The notes under the pieces: generated by a model
Told to the model about the DNA's origin: nothing
The model's input: only the letters and a program-made list of their open reading frames with translations
Databases searched by the model: none
NCBI GenBank assembly: GCA_009701115.1
Contig: WLKR01000073.1
Coordinates: 1 to 6,103 of the forward strand
Reading direction: 5' to 3'
Length of the DNA stretch: 6,103 nt
From: Actinomycetota bacterium
GTDB taxonomy: Bacteria; Actinomycetota; Acidimicrobiia; Acidimicrobiales; RAAP-2
In this document: positions 1-4,428 of the stretch, in pieces
How positions within the stretch are numbered: the stretch's first letter is position 1
How the letters are laid out: each line of letters opens with the position of its first letter
Translations under genes and position numbers: made by a program

Positions 1-691
1 AACCCTCGCCTCGAGGGATCATGAATTGAATGTCGTCAATGAGCAAGACGTCGACTGAGCGATAGCGCTCGTGGAGCGCAATCTGGCTCTGTTCCCGTAC
101 GGAGCGGATGAAGTCGTTAAGAAACGTCTCCGTGGTGACGTAGAGAACTTCCTTTTCTGGCCAGTGGCGCTGCACGTAGTTACCTATGGCGTGGAGCAGG
201 TGGGTCTTGCCTAATCCGGACTTTCCGAAGATAAACAGGGGGTTGTACTCCCGGCCGGGCCGTTCGGCGGCCGATTCGGCCGCAGCCTTGGCCATACGGT
301 TTGAGCCACCAATCACGAAGGTCTCAAAGGTCATACGAGGGTCAAGGCTCTGGCCCCGACCGACGGTGGGGGTAGGGGGCGTAAGGGTCACCACTGGTGT
401 AGTGGGAGCAGCTGGCGCCGCCACGGCTACCTGCGAGTCGAAGCCGTCGTCAAGGGTGATACGAATCGAACCCTGGGGGCCAACAATGGTCCGCAGCTCC
501 TGTTCGAGAAGGGGTAGGTGGCGGTTGTTGATCTGATTCGACTGAACTTGGCTCGGAACACCAATTGACAGGACGCTGTGACCGTAATCCACAAACTTGA
601 TTGCGCTAAGCGTGGCATTCCAGGCAGGGGCGGGCACCTTATTTTGAACGGCTTGTCGCCATTCTTGGTACACCTCTTGTCCCTCTAACAC
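1..691 (-). CDS. dnaA: Chromosomal replication initiator DnaA (3' end missing)
   Basis: AAA+ ATPase that binds DnaA boxes and opens oriC. The minus strand reads 230 codons from a GTG start, and the rest lies beyond the left edge. Residues 1-85 fit domain I ([10 protein letters not shown] near the start). Residues 88-112 are a Pro/Ala/Thr-rich linker (domain II). The AAA+ core begins at about 117 with [17 protein letters not shown]. Walker A is GKSGLGKTH (156-164) and Walker B is LLIDDIQF (216-223). The C-terminal helix-turn-helix is outside the window. The GTG at 691-689 was chosen because a G-rich GGGGGA stretch lies about 5 bases upstream. An in-frame TTG four codons earlier (703-701) is a weaker alternative. 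Divergence from rpmH is the usual actinobacterial arrangement. The core motifs make the family call very secure. Confidence 0.97.
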   Translation of the reverse strand, partial: MLEGQEVYQEWRQAVQNKVPAPAWNATLSAIKFVDYGHSVLSIGVPSQVQSNQINNRHLPLLEQELRTIVGPQGSIRITLDDGFDSQVAVAAPAAPTTPVVTLTPPTPTVGRGQSLDPRMTFETFVIGGSNRMAKAAAESAAERPGREYNPLFIFGKSGLGKTHLLHAIGNYVQRHWPEKEVLYVTTETFLNDFIRSVREQSQIALHERYRSVDVLLIDDIQFMIPRGEG

Positions 692-719
692 CCTGTCCCC
701 CAATGACGATCGAAATCAA

Positions 720-748
720 GTTATCAACAGGCCCACAGGCCTACCCAA
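720..748 (-). promoter_or_regulatory. Candidate dnaA promoter
   Basis: On the minus strand, TTGGGT (748-743) and GATAAC (725-720) are separated by exactly 17 bases. They match 3 of 6 and 4 of 6 positions of the -35 and -10 consensus. Transcription would begin near 713, leaving a leader of about 22 bases before the dnaA GTG. The spacer (729-742) holds an inverted repeat, AGGCC-CACA-GGCCT on the plus strand. The matches are moderate, so this is a prediction only. Confidence 0.35.
721..729 (+). promoter_or_regulatory. DnaA-box-like site over the candidate dnaA -10
   Basis: TTATCAACA differs from the E. coli consensus TTATCCACA at one position. It covers the proposed dnaA -10 element, which is where an autorepressing DnaA would bind. 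One-mismatch matches to a 9-mer are expected about once in a window this size by chance, so position is the main support. Confidence 0.4.
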
Positions 749-768
749 GGGGCCTTTTGCACCCTTGG
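745..768. repeat. 7-bp inverted repeat upstream of dnaA
   Basis: CCAAGGG (745-751) and CCCTTGG (762-768) are perfect inverted arms with a 10-base spacer. The left arm overlaps the proposed dnaA -35. It could be an operator or may be chance. No poly-T follows on either strand, so it is not a convincing terminator. Confidence 0.4.
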
Positions 769-825
769 AACGGTCACGCTACACCCTTCGGAACTATCGC
801 GCCAGAAGACGGCCCAGTGGTGGGG

Positions 826-831
826 TAGACT
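826..831 (+). promoter_or_regulatory. Candidate -10 element for the rpmH operon
   Basis: TAGACT fits the actinobacterial TANNNT pattern and lies about 75 bases before the rpmH start. No recognisable -35 lies 16-18 bases upstream, so support is weak. Transcription would begin near 838, just before the leader stem-loop at 848-871. Confidence 0.25.
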
Positions 832-847
832 GTCATTCGTGGCATCG

Positions 848-871
848 GTGCCCGACCCCCGGGGTCAGCAC
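848..871 (+). other. Stem-loop in the rpmH leader
   Basis: GTGC (848-851) pairs with GCAC (868-871), and GACCC (854-858) pairs with GGGTC (862-866). The loop is CCG, with a small internal loop of two bases against one. No poly-T follows, so this is not a terminator. It ends 25 bases before the rpmH ribosome binding site (AGAGG, 897-901) and leaves it free. A role in stabilising or regulating the mRNA is possible but inferred. Confidence 0.4.
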
Positions 872-906
872 AGGTACTGGTTGCCCAAGATCGAATAGAG
901 GTTTTT

Positions 907-1041
907 GTGAAGCGTACTTACCAACCAAACAAGCGAAAGCGCCAGCGTACCCACGGTTTCCGTGCCCGCATGAGCACTAAGGCTGGCCGAGCCATCCTGA
1001 AGTCGCGCCGTGACAAGGGCCGTCACGAGCTGACGGTTTAG
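907..1041 (+). CDS. rpmH: 50S ribosomal protein L34
   Basis: Small, very basic protein of the large ribosomal subunit. It has 44 residues, the normal family length. It begins [20 protein letters not shown] and continues with [19 protein letters not shown], the L34 signature over almost its whole length. Translation starts at GTG 907, supported by AGAGG at 897-901 with a 5-base spacer. It is the first gene of the rightward cluster, and the rnpA start follows after 7 bases. The pairing with rnpA and a divergent dnaA is conserved across bacteria. An open frame overlapping it in another register is a shadow. Confidence 0.97.
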   Translation: MKRTYQPNKRKRQRTHGFRARMSTKAGRAILKSRRDKGRHELTV

Positions 1042-1048
1042 TCTGGGC

Positions 1049-1369
1049 GTGCCGGAACGGGTTCAGCTCCGTCGGCAGTTTGCAGCCTTCAAAACCCCTG
1101 ATTACCGGGGTAAAAGTGGACCGCTGAGACTGTCATTCGTAGCTTCACCACAACCGGCAGCAGTGGCGTACGCCATTGGGCGGCACGTGGGCAACGCGGT
1201 GATTCGTAATCGAATCCGCCGACGCCTTCGGTCCCTCATAGTGGAGCGTTCTACTCCCCTGCAACCCGGAACTTACCTGATCAAGTGTGGTATTGGCACC
1301 GATCTACTTACTTATGACGATCTCCGAACTCATCTCAACCGAGCCCTCGATGGACTCCCCGGCACCTGA
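1049..1369 (+). CDS. rnpA: Ribonuclease P protein component
   Basis: Protein subunit of RNase P, which assists the catalytic RNA in trimming the 5' leaders of tRNA precursors. The 106-residue product is slightly short for the family (about 110-125), mainly at the N-terminus. It starts VPERVQLRRQFAAF and carries the family signature GRHVGNAVIRNRIRRRLR at about residues 44-61, the basic RNR region that contacts RNA. The GTG at 1049 is the only usual start codon between the preceding in-frame stop (1031) and the conserved region. No clear ribosome binding site precedes it, so coupling to rpmH, which ends 7 bases upstream, is likely. Its 3' end overlaps yidD by 20 bases. Confidence 0.95.
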   Translation: MPERVQLRRQFAAFKTPDYRGKSGPLRLSFVASPQPAAVAYAIGRHVGNAVIRNRIRRRLRSLIVERSTPLQPGTYLIKCGIGTDLLTYDDLRTHLNRALDGLPGT

Positions 1370-1610
1370 GCTGGGCGGTGTCGCCCGGGGTCTTCGGTCC
1401 CTGGTCCGCGGCTACCAACACCTCACCGCCGGCCGGCCGAGTCCCTGTCGGTACTACCCCACCTGTTCGACCTACGCCATCGAGGCCCTCGAAACCCACG
1501 GTGCACTACGCGGTAGCTACCTGGCGACACGTCGTATTTTGCGCTGTAACCCCTTTGGTTCACATGGTGTGGACCTTGTCCCCTTACCGAAACGGAGCGA
1601 AGTTCAATGA
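1350..1610 (+). CDS. yidD: Membrane protein insertion efficiency factor YidD
   Basis: Small protein of the YidD family (formerly haemolytic domain, DUF37), thought to sit at the inner face of the membrane and assist YidC-dependent insertion. The 86-residue product contains RSLVRGYQHLTAGRPSPCRY, then YPTCSTYAIEAL, then GALRGSYLATRRILRCNPF, with the three conserved cysteines of the family. The C-terminus ends in VPLPKRSEVQ. ATG 1350 gives the usual short N-terminus. An in-frame ATG at 1314 would add 12 residues and cannot be excluded, since neither has a strong ribosome binding site. The start lies within rnpA, and the stop overlaps the yidC start by 4 bases (ATGA), which suggests translational coupling. 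Confidence 0.93.
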   Translation: MDSPAPELGGVARGLRSLVRGYQHLTAGRPSPCRYYPTCSTYAIEALETHGALRGSYLATRRILRCNPFGSHGVDLVPLPKRSEVQ

Positions 1611-2518
1611 TTTTCGCAGCTTCTTCAGGCATCGTAAAGTCCGTTGGCGACTTTTTCAACCCTATTTTCAAGCTATTTGGGTGGCTTTTGGCCCAGTTTT
1701 ACCAGATCATCCCCAACTACGGGGTCGCGATCTCCCTGTTAACCATCTTGATTATGGGTGTTTTGACACCCTTAACGGTGAAGAGCACCCGCTCAATGAT
1801 GGCCATGCAGGCATTGCAGCCAGAACTTAAGAAGCTGCAGCAGAAGTACAAGGGCCCCGAACACCGCGCCCAGATGAACGAAGAGATGATGCGTCTCTAC
1901 AAAGAGCACGGCACGAACCCTCTTAGTAGCTGCTTCCCAGTGCTGGCCCAGGCACCTTTCCTCTTCATCCTCTACTCCGTGATTCGCGGCCTTTCCGACG
2001 TGAAGCCCAAGTACATTCCCGAGACGTCGAGCATGTACCTTGATTTGATTGCATCAAAGGGCAAGATTGACGTTTTTGGCATGGACATGGCCCTTAAGCC
2101 CCTTGACCATCACGCAACTCTATTTGCAGCAATTCCATTCTTTGTAATGGTGGCATTAGCTGTCGGTCTCCAGTACTTCCAGATGGCCCAGATCAACAAC
2201 CGCAACAAGAAGTCGGGCCAGGAGATGCCGTCCTCCCAGCAGCGCATCCAGAAGCTGATGCCAATCTTGTTCGCCTACTTCTACTTCATCATTCCCGCAG
2301 CCGTGGTGCTCTACATGGTTGTGTCCACAATGATTCGAATCGCCACTCAGGACATCATGTTCCGAATAGGTGTCTCGGATCCGGGTAAGGCGAAGGAGCG
2401 GCAAATTCCAGGCCGCGATAAGTCACCCGAAAAGAGTGCAGTAACTGAGGCTGAGGCCAAAACCCTCAAGTCTCAAGCAAACCGCTCCAAGTCGAAGCGT
2501 CAGCGAAAGGAACGATAA
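1607..2518 (+). CDS. yidC: Membrane protein insertase YidC (Oxa1 family)
   Basis: Integral membrane insertase that folds and inserts proteins, alone or with SecYEG. It has 303 residues and lacks the large periplasmic domain of the E. coli protein, as is normal for Gram-positive lineages. TM1 is at about 38-57 and is followed by PLTVKSTRSM, whose Arg62 matches the conserved groove arginine. A charged cytoplasmic hairpin (65-103) leads to NPLSSCFPVLAQAPFLFILY (104-123, TM2). TM3 lies at about 172-193. LMPILFAYFYFIIPAAVVLY (217-236) covers TM4 and the start of TM5. The tail ends KSKRQRKER, a basic segment of the kind that binds ribosomes. No lipobox cysteine is seen. ATG 1607 is preceded by GGAG at 1594-1597 (9-base spacer) and overlaps the yidD stop. 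Confidence 0.96.
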   Translation: MIFAASSGIVKSVGDFFNPIFKLFGWLLAQFYQIIPNYGVAISLLTILIMGVLTPLTVKSTRSMMAMQALQPELKKLQQKYKGPEHRAQMNEEMMRLYKEHGTNPLSSCFPVLAQAPFLFILYSVIRGLSDVKPKYIPETSSMYLDLIASKGKIDVFGMDMALKPLDHHATLFAAIPFFVMVALAVGLQYFQMAQINNRNKKSGQEMPSSQQRIQKLMPILFAYFYFIIPAAVVLYMVVSTMIRIATQDIMFRIGVSDPGKAKERQIPGRDKSPEKSAVTEAEAKTLKSQANRSKSKRQRKER

Positions 2519-2521
2519 ATC

Positions 2522-3355
2522 ATGGATTGGGTAGAAACCACAGGAAAATCACTAGAAGAGGCCACCAAGCGTGCCCTCCAGATCCTCGGGGTGGGCGCCA
2601 GTGACGCCGACGTCGAAGTTCTCGAAGAGCCCAAGGCCGGTCTCTTTGGCCGTGTAAAGGGCGAGGCGCGCGTTCGCGCGCGCGTTCGTCCCAACATGCC
2701 ACGACCCAAGCGTGCTGGTCGTCAAGGCGGCGAGGGTCGTAAGCGATCCGACCGCCCAGACCGCCCAGCGAAGGGTGAGCAGTCGGATAAGCCCCGTGCT
2801 CCACGGAACGAATCACGCCCTCCCCGGACGGCACAACCAAAGACCTCAAACAAGCCCTCGAAGGAGGACACCATGGCAGAAGGAATCACCCTGGCTGAAC
2901 AGGCTGACATTGCAAAGAAGTTCCTTACCGGACTGCTCGAAGCAATGGAGCTGACGGCCGAAGTATCAGTCCGAGAGATTGACGCTGAGACGGTGGAGTT
3001 GGCGATAAACGCCAACCCGGCCAGTGAGCTCGGAATCTTGGTTGGACCCCGTGGCACCACGCTGCAGGCCCTCCAGGAGGTCACCCGCACCGTTGTTCAG
3101 GCGAAGAGCCCAGGCCGCACCGACCGCATCTTGGTCGATGTAGCACAGTACCGCGAACGTCGTATCGCGGCCCTGGCCCGCTTCGGCCAGCAGGTTGCCG
3201 TAGAAGTCGTTGAGACTGGCGAAGAGCGCGCTCTGGAGCCAATGTCGCCGGCGGACCGTAAGGCCATCCACGACGGCCTTACAGGCGTTGACGGAATCGT
3301 TACGCGATCGGAAGGCGAAGAGCCTCGCCGTTTTGTGGTGATCGCTCCGGCATAA
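2522..3355 (+). CDS. jag: RNA-binding protein Jag/KhpB (Jag_N, KH, R3H)
   Basis: Cytoplasmic RNA-binding protein usually encoded next to yidC. Known relatives affect cell envelope growth and, with KhpA, bind many RNAs. The 277-residue product has a Jag_N domain (about 1-55, with KAGLFG at 39-44). A linker rich in Arg, Lys and Pro (about 56-117) looks disordered. The KH domain (about 125-195) has its GPRG loop at 175-178. The R3H domain (about 205-275) has Arg246 and His250, LEPM before them and SEGEEPRRFVV at the end. ATG 2522 follows AAAGGAA (2506-2512) and lies 3 bases after yidC. The TAA is followed at once by an in-frame TAG. An internal start at 2873 could give a second, shorter product. 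From memory, mycobacterial and streptomycete Jag proteins mostly lack Jag_N. Confidence 0.93.
   Translation: MDWVETTGKSLEEATKRALQILGVGASDADVEVLEEPKAGLFGRVKGEARVRARVRPNMPRPKRAGRQGGEGRKRSDRPDRPAKGEQSDKPRAPRNESRPPRTAQPKTSNKPSKEDTMAEGITLAEQADIAKKFLTGLLEAMELTAEVSVREIDAETVELAINANPASELGILVGPRGTTLQALQEVTRTVVQAKSPGRTDRILVDVAQYRERRIAALARFGQQVAVEVVETGEERALEPMSPADRKAIHDGLTGVDGIVTRSEGEEPRRFVVIAPA
2861..2875 (+). promoter_or_regulatory. Internal ribosome binding site and ATG within jag
   Basis: AAGGAGG (2861-2867), ACACC and ATG (2873-2875) form a textbook initiation site, stronger than the one at the annotated jag start. The ATG is codon 118 and in frame. It lies at the end of the linker just before the KH domain, and would give a 160-residue KH-R3H protein beginning MAEGITLAEQADIAKKFL. 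The site could serve as a real second start. Alternatively its bases simply encode Lys-Glu-Asp in the linker. Confidence 0.5.
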
Positions 3356-3356
3356 T
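3351..3356 (+). promoter_or_regulatory. Possible -10 element for a leaderless rsmG transcript
   Basis: CATAAT matches the -10 consensus at 5 of 6 positions and lies over the jag stop codon. It ends 6 bases before the rsmG GTG, so transcription could begin at or next to the start codon. Leaderless GTG mRNAs are common in actinobacteria. rsmG also lacks a usable ribosome binding site, which fits. No -35 is evident, and the match may be chance. Confidence 0.25.
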
Positions 3357-3362
3357 AGAAGT

Positions 3363-3989
3363 GTGACAATTGAATGGTTAACTCGCGCCCTCGAAGAATC
3401 GAGGGCGCGAGGCTTTTTAGGGCCGGGCGAAATAGCCCCTCATATAGAACACAGCCGGGGTTTCCGCGCAGCCTGGGACGAATATCGTTCCTCTCCCCCA
3501 TCCTCCCTCATAGACCTTGGCTCCGGTGGAGGGATACCAGGTGTTGTCCTCGCCGAGGAGTGGGGATGCCCAACTGTCCTCCTGGACTCGATGGCCAAGC
3601 GGTGCCGTTCCCTAGAGGAGTACTTGGAGTACCCCAACGCACCGAAGAACATCTCGGTACGGTGCGGCCGTGCCGAGGAGCTCGCACGCGAATCTGGCCT
3701 CGACGGTAGTTTCGAACTGCTGGTAATGAGATCCTTCGGTGCTCCCTCCGCAGCCGCCGAATGTGCGGTCCGGTATGTTTCAGTGGGTGGGCTCATTATC
3801 GTTTCTGAGCCCCCAGATCCCGATAGCCAGTCTCGCTGGAACAAGCCCGGCCTGGAACAACTGGGCCTCCGGCTCGCCGGCTTCGTGGCTACCTCGCACC
3901 ATTTTGTGGTGATCGAGAAAGTAGCCCCTACTCCCCCGCTCTACCCGCGTGATAATGGGATCCCCGGAAAGCGCCCGATCTGGTCGTAG
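3363..3989 (+). CDS. rsmG: 16S rRNA (guanine-527-N7)-methyltransferase RsmG
   Basis: Uses S-adenosylmethionine to methylate N7 of G527 (E. coli numbering) in 16S rRNA. Loss in other bacteria gives low-level streptomycin resistance. The 208-residue protein has the SAM-binding loop DLGSGGGIPGVVLA (51-64) and LLDSMAKRCRSLEEYL (about 73-88). CGRAEEL is followed by FELLVMRSFGAP, and the C-terminus has LYPRDNGIPGKRPIW. The N-terminal ESRARGFLGPG is, from memory, shared with other actinobacterial RsmG proteins, which supports the GTG start at 3363. No good Shine-Dalgarno lies at the right spacing: GAAG sits one base before the GTG. Coupling to jag (7-base gap) or leaderless translation is likely. 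Codons 7-19 encode a terminator-like hairpin. The gid/rsmG position before parA is conserved in many bacteria. Confidence 0.94.
   Translation: MTIEWLTRALEESRARGFLGPGEIAPHIEHSRGFRAAWDEYRSSPPSSLIDLGSGGGIPGVVLAEEWGCPTVLLDSMAKRCRSLEEYLEYPNAPKNISVRCGRAEELARESGLDGSFELLVMRSFGAPSAAAECAVRYVSVGGLIIVSEPPDPDSQSRWNKPGLEQLGLRLAGFVATSHHFVVIEKVAPTPPLYPRDNGIPGKRPIWS
3382..3418 (+). terminator. Intrinsic terminator-like hairpin inside rsmG
   Basis: A perfect 13-bp stem, 3382-3394 with 3399-3411, closes on the 4-base loop AGAA. One arm begins CTCGCGCCCTCG and the other ends CGAGGGCGCGAG. It is followed by GC and five Ts (3414-3418). This is the classical form of a Rho-independent terminator reading rightward, but it starts 19 bases inside rsmG (codons 7-17, with the T-run in codons 18-19). 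It could end jag operon transcripts, act as an attenuator, or be a coding coincidence. Confidence 0.6.
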
Positions 3990-3990
3990 G

Positions 3991-4006
3991 TGTTTCACGT
4001 GAAACA
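3991..4006. other. parS site 1 (perfect palindrome)
   Basis: TGTTTCACGTGAAACA matches the bacterial parS consensus exactly and is fully palindromic. It begins one base after the rsmG stop codon is cleared. ParB binds such sites, loads as a clamp using CTP and spreads along flanking DNA. It is the best site of the cluster and probably the nucleation centre. Confidence 0.95.
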
Positions 4007-4056
4007 TACGCCCCCGGGCCGCGGCTGCCGGTCTGGGGATTAACGGATGCCTCGAA

Positions 4057-4072
4057 TGTTCCACGTGAAACA
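4057..4072. other. parS site 2
   Basis: TGTTCCACGTGAAACA has a single difference from the consensus, at position 5 (C for T), where the known Bacillus consensus also tolerates variation. The CACGTG core is intact. It is centred 66 bases from site 1. Confidence 0.9.
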
Positions 4073-4118
4073 GTTCTAGGCTTTTGAGCTGTTTCGCCAC
4101 CAGGGTTAGTGCTCACGA

Positions 4119-4134
4119 CGTTCGACGTGGAACA
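4119..4134. other. Degenerate parS-like site 3
   Basis: CGTTCGACGTGGAACA differs from the consensus at four positions, including the core (GACGTG instead of CACGTG). Its location between two better sites and its spacing of 62 bases from site 2 suggest a decayed or weak ParB site. Confidence 0.5.
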
Positions 4135-4189
4135 GGCGGAGTCCGCCCCAGGTGCGTAATACCAACGTTGACCAGATGGGCCTCGACAA

Positions 4190-4205
4190 CGTTTCACGTG
4201 GAACG
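4190..4205. other. parS site 4 (variant)
   Basis: CGTTTCACGTGGAACG keeps the CACGTG core and has three differences from the consensus. These are a C/G outer pair and G at position 12. It is centred 71 bases from site 3. Binding is likely but perhaps weaker than at site 1. Confidence 0.75.
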
Positions 4206-4267
4206 TCCGCCCCGCCCCCCAGCCAAAACTGCGTCCCCGATCGATCTTCCGACGACCATCAATCCGA

Positions 4268-4297
4268 GGGTTTCCTAGAAATGGCAGAGGGAAACCC
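4268..4297. repeat. 8-bp inverted repeat between parS sites 4 and 5
   Basis: GGGTTTCC (4268-4275) and GGAAACCC (4290-4297) are perfect inverted arms around a 14-base spacer. It lies upstream of the proposed parA promoter. It could bind a regulator or may be chance, and no T-run follows. Confidence 0.45.
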
Positions 4298-4303
4298 ACC
4301 AAT

Positions 4304-4319
4304 TGTTTCACGTGGAACG
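4304..4319. other. parS site 5 (variant)
   Basis: TGTTTCACGTGGAACG keeps the core and left half intact, with two differences in the right half (positions 12 and 16). It is centred 114 bases from site 4 and 30 bases upstream of the proposed parA -35. ParB bound or spreading here could cover the promoter. Confidence 0.85.
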
Positions 4320-4340
4320 TCGACGCTTCGAGGAATCTAA

Positions 4341-4363
4341 GGAAAGACTTGACGGAAAGACTT
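4341..4363 (+). repeat. Direct repeat upstream of parA
   Basis: GGAAAGACTT occurs at 4341-4350 and 4354-4363, separated by GAC, so the period is 13 bases. The join between the copies creates the TTGACG of the proposed -35. It could be a regulator site or a small duplication. Confidence 0.45.
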
Positions 4364-4377
4364 TTCGCGGGCAGAAT
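4349..4377 (+). promoter_or_regulatory. Candidate parA promoter
   Basis: TTGACG (4349-4354) and CAGAAT (4372-4377) are exactly 17 bases apart and match the -35 at 5 of 6 and the -10 at 4 of 6 positions. Transcription would start near 4384, giving a leader of about 45 bases that contains the parA ribosome binding site GAGGA (4415-4419). It lies 30 bases after parS site 5. Confidence 0.45.
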
Positions 4378-4428
4378 AAGTGCTGCCAGTGTCGGCTCGG
4401 GTTGCGTAGGCAACGAGGAATGAGGATC

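Larger units (their letters stand above)
3990..4428. other. Gene-free rsmG-parA interval with a parS cluster
   Basis: About 440 bases without a credible gene. Short open frames here on both strands repeatedly spell FHVK or FHVE, the translation of parS, and have no other coding signal. The interval contains five parS-like palindromes (3991-4319), an 8-bp inverted repeat (4268-4297), a 13-base-period direct repeat (4341-4363) and a candidate parA promoter (4349-4377). It is best read as the centromere-like loading zone for ParB plus the parA control region. Confidence 0.85.

Noticed and set aside
692..906. oriC between dnaA and rpmH
   Set aside because: Only one DnaA-box-like site and no AT-rich unwinding tract are visible. 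In actinobacteria oriC is normally between dnaA and dnaN, outside this window.
1039..1044. TAGTCT as a -10 for a leaderless rnpA transcript
   Set aside because: Only 4 bases separate it from the GTG and no -35 is seen. Coupling to rpmH explains translation more simply.
1378..1830. 150-codon open frame across yidD and the start of yidC
   Set aside because: It is in a different register from two clearly recognised genes and its translation shows no domain or plausible composition.
4010..4038. GC-rich partial inverted repeat after rsmG as a terminator
   Set aside because: Pairing between the CCCC and GGGG ends is interrupted and no T-run follows.
4090..4095. Extra parS half-site TGTTTC
   Set aside because: The other half is absent (GCCACCAGGG follows), so it is not a usable ParB palindrome.
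3991..4319. CRISPR-like array of spaced repeats
   Set aside because: The repeats are 16-base palindromes with unequal spacing and match parS. No cas gene is present.
3928..4413. Minus-strand frame of 161 codons across the parS region, and overlapping short frames repeating FHVK
   Set aside because: The repeated FHVK is simply the translated parS palindrome. There is no ribosome binding site or family similarity.
4303..4428. N-terminal extension of ParA from a TTG at 4303
   Set aside because: The start lies in parS site 5 and upstream of the likely promoter, the extension has no recognisable motif, and ATG 4429 has a proper ribosome binding site.
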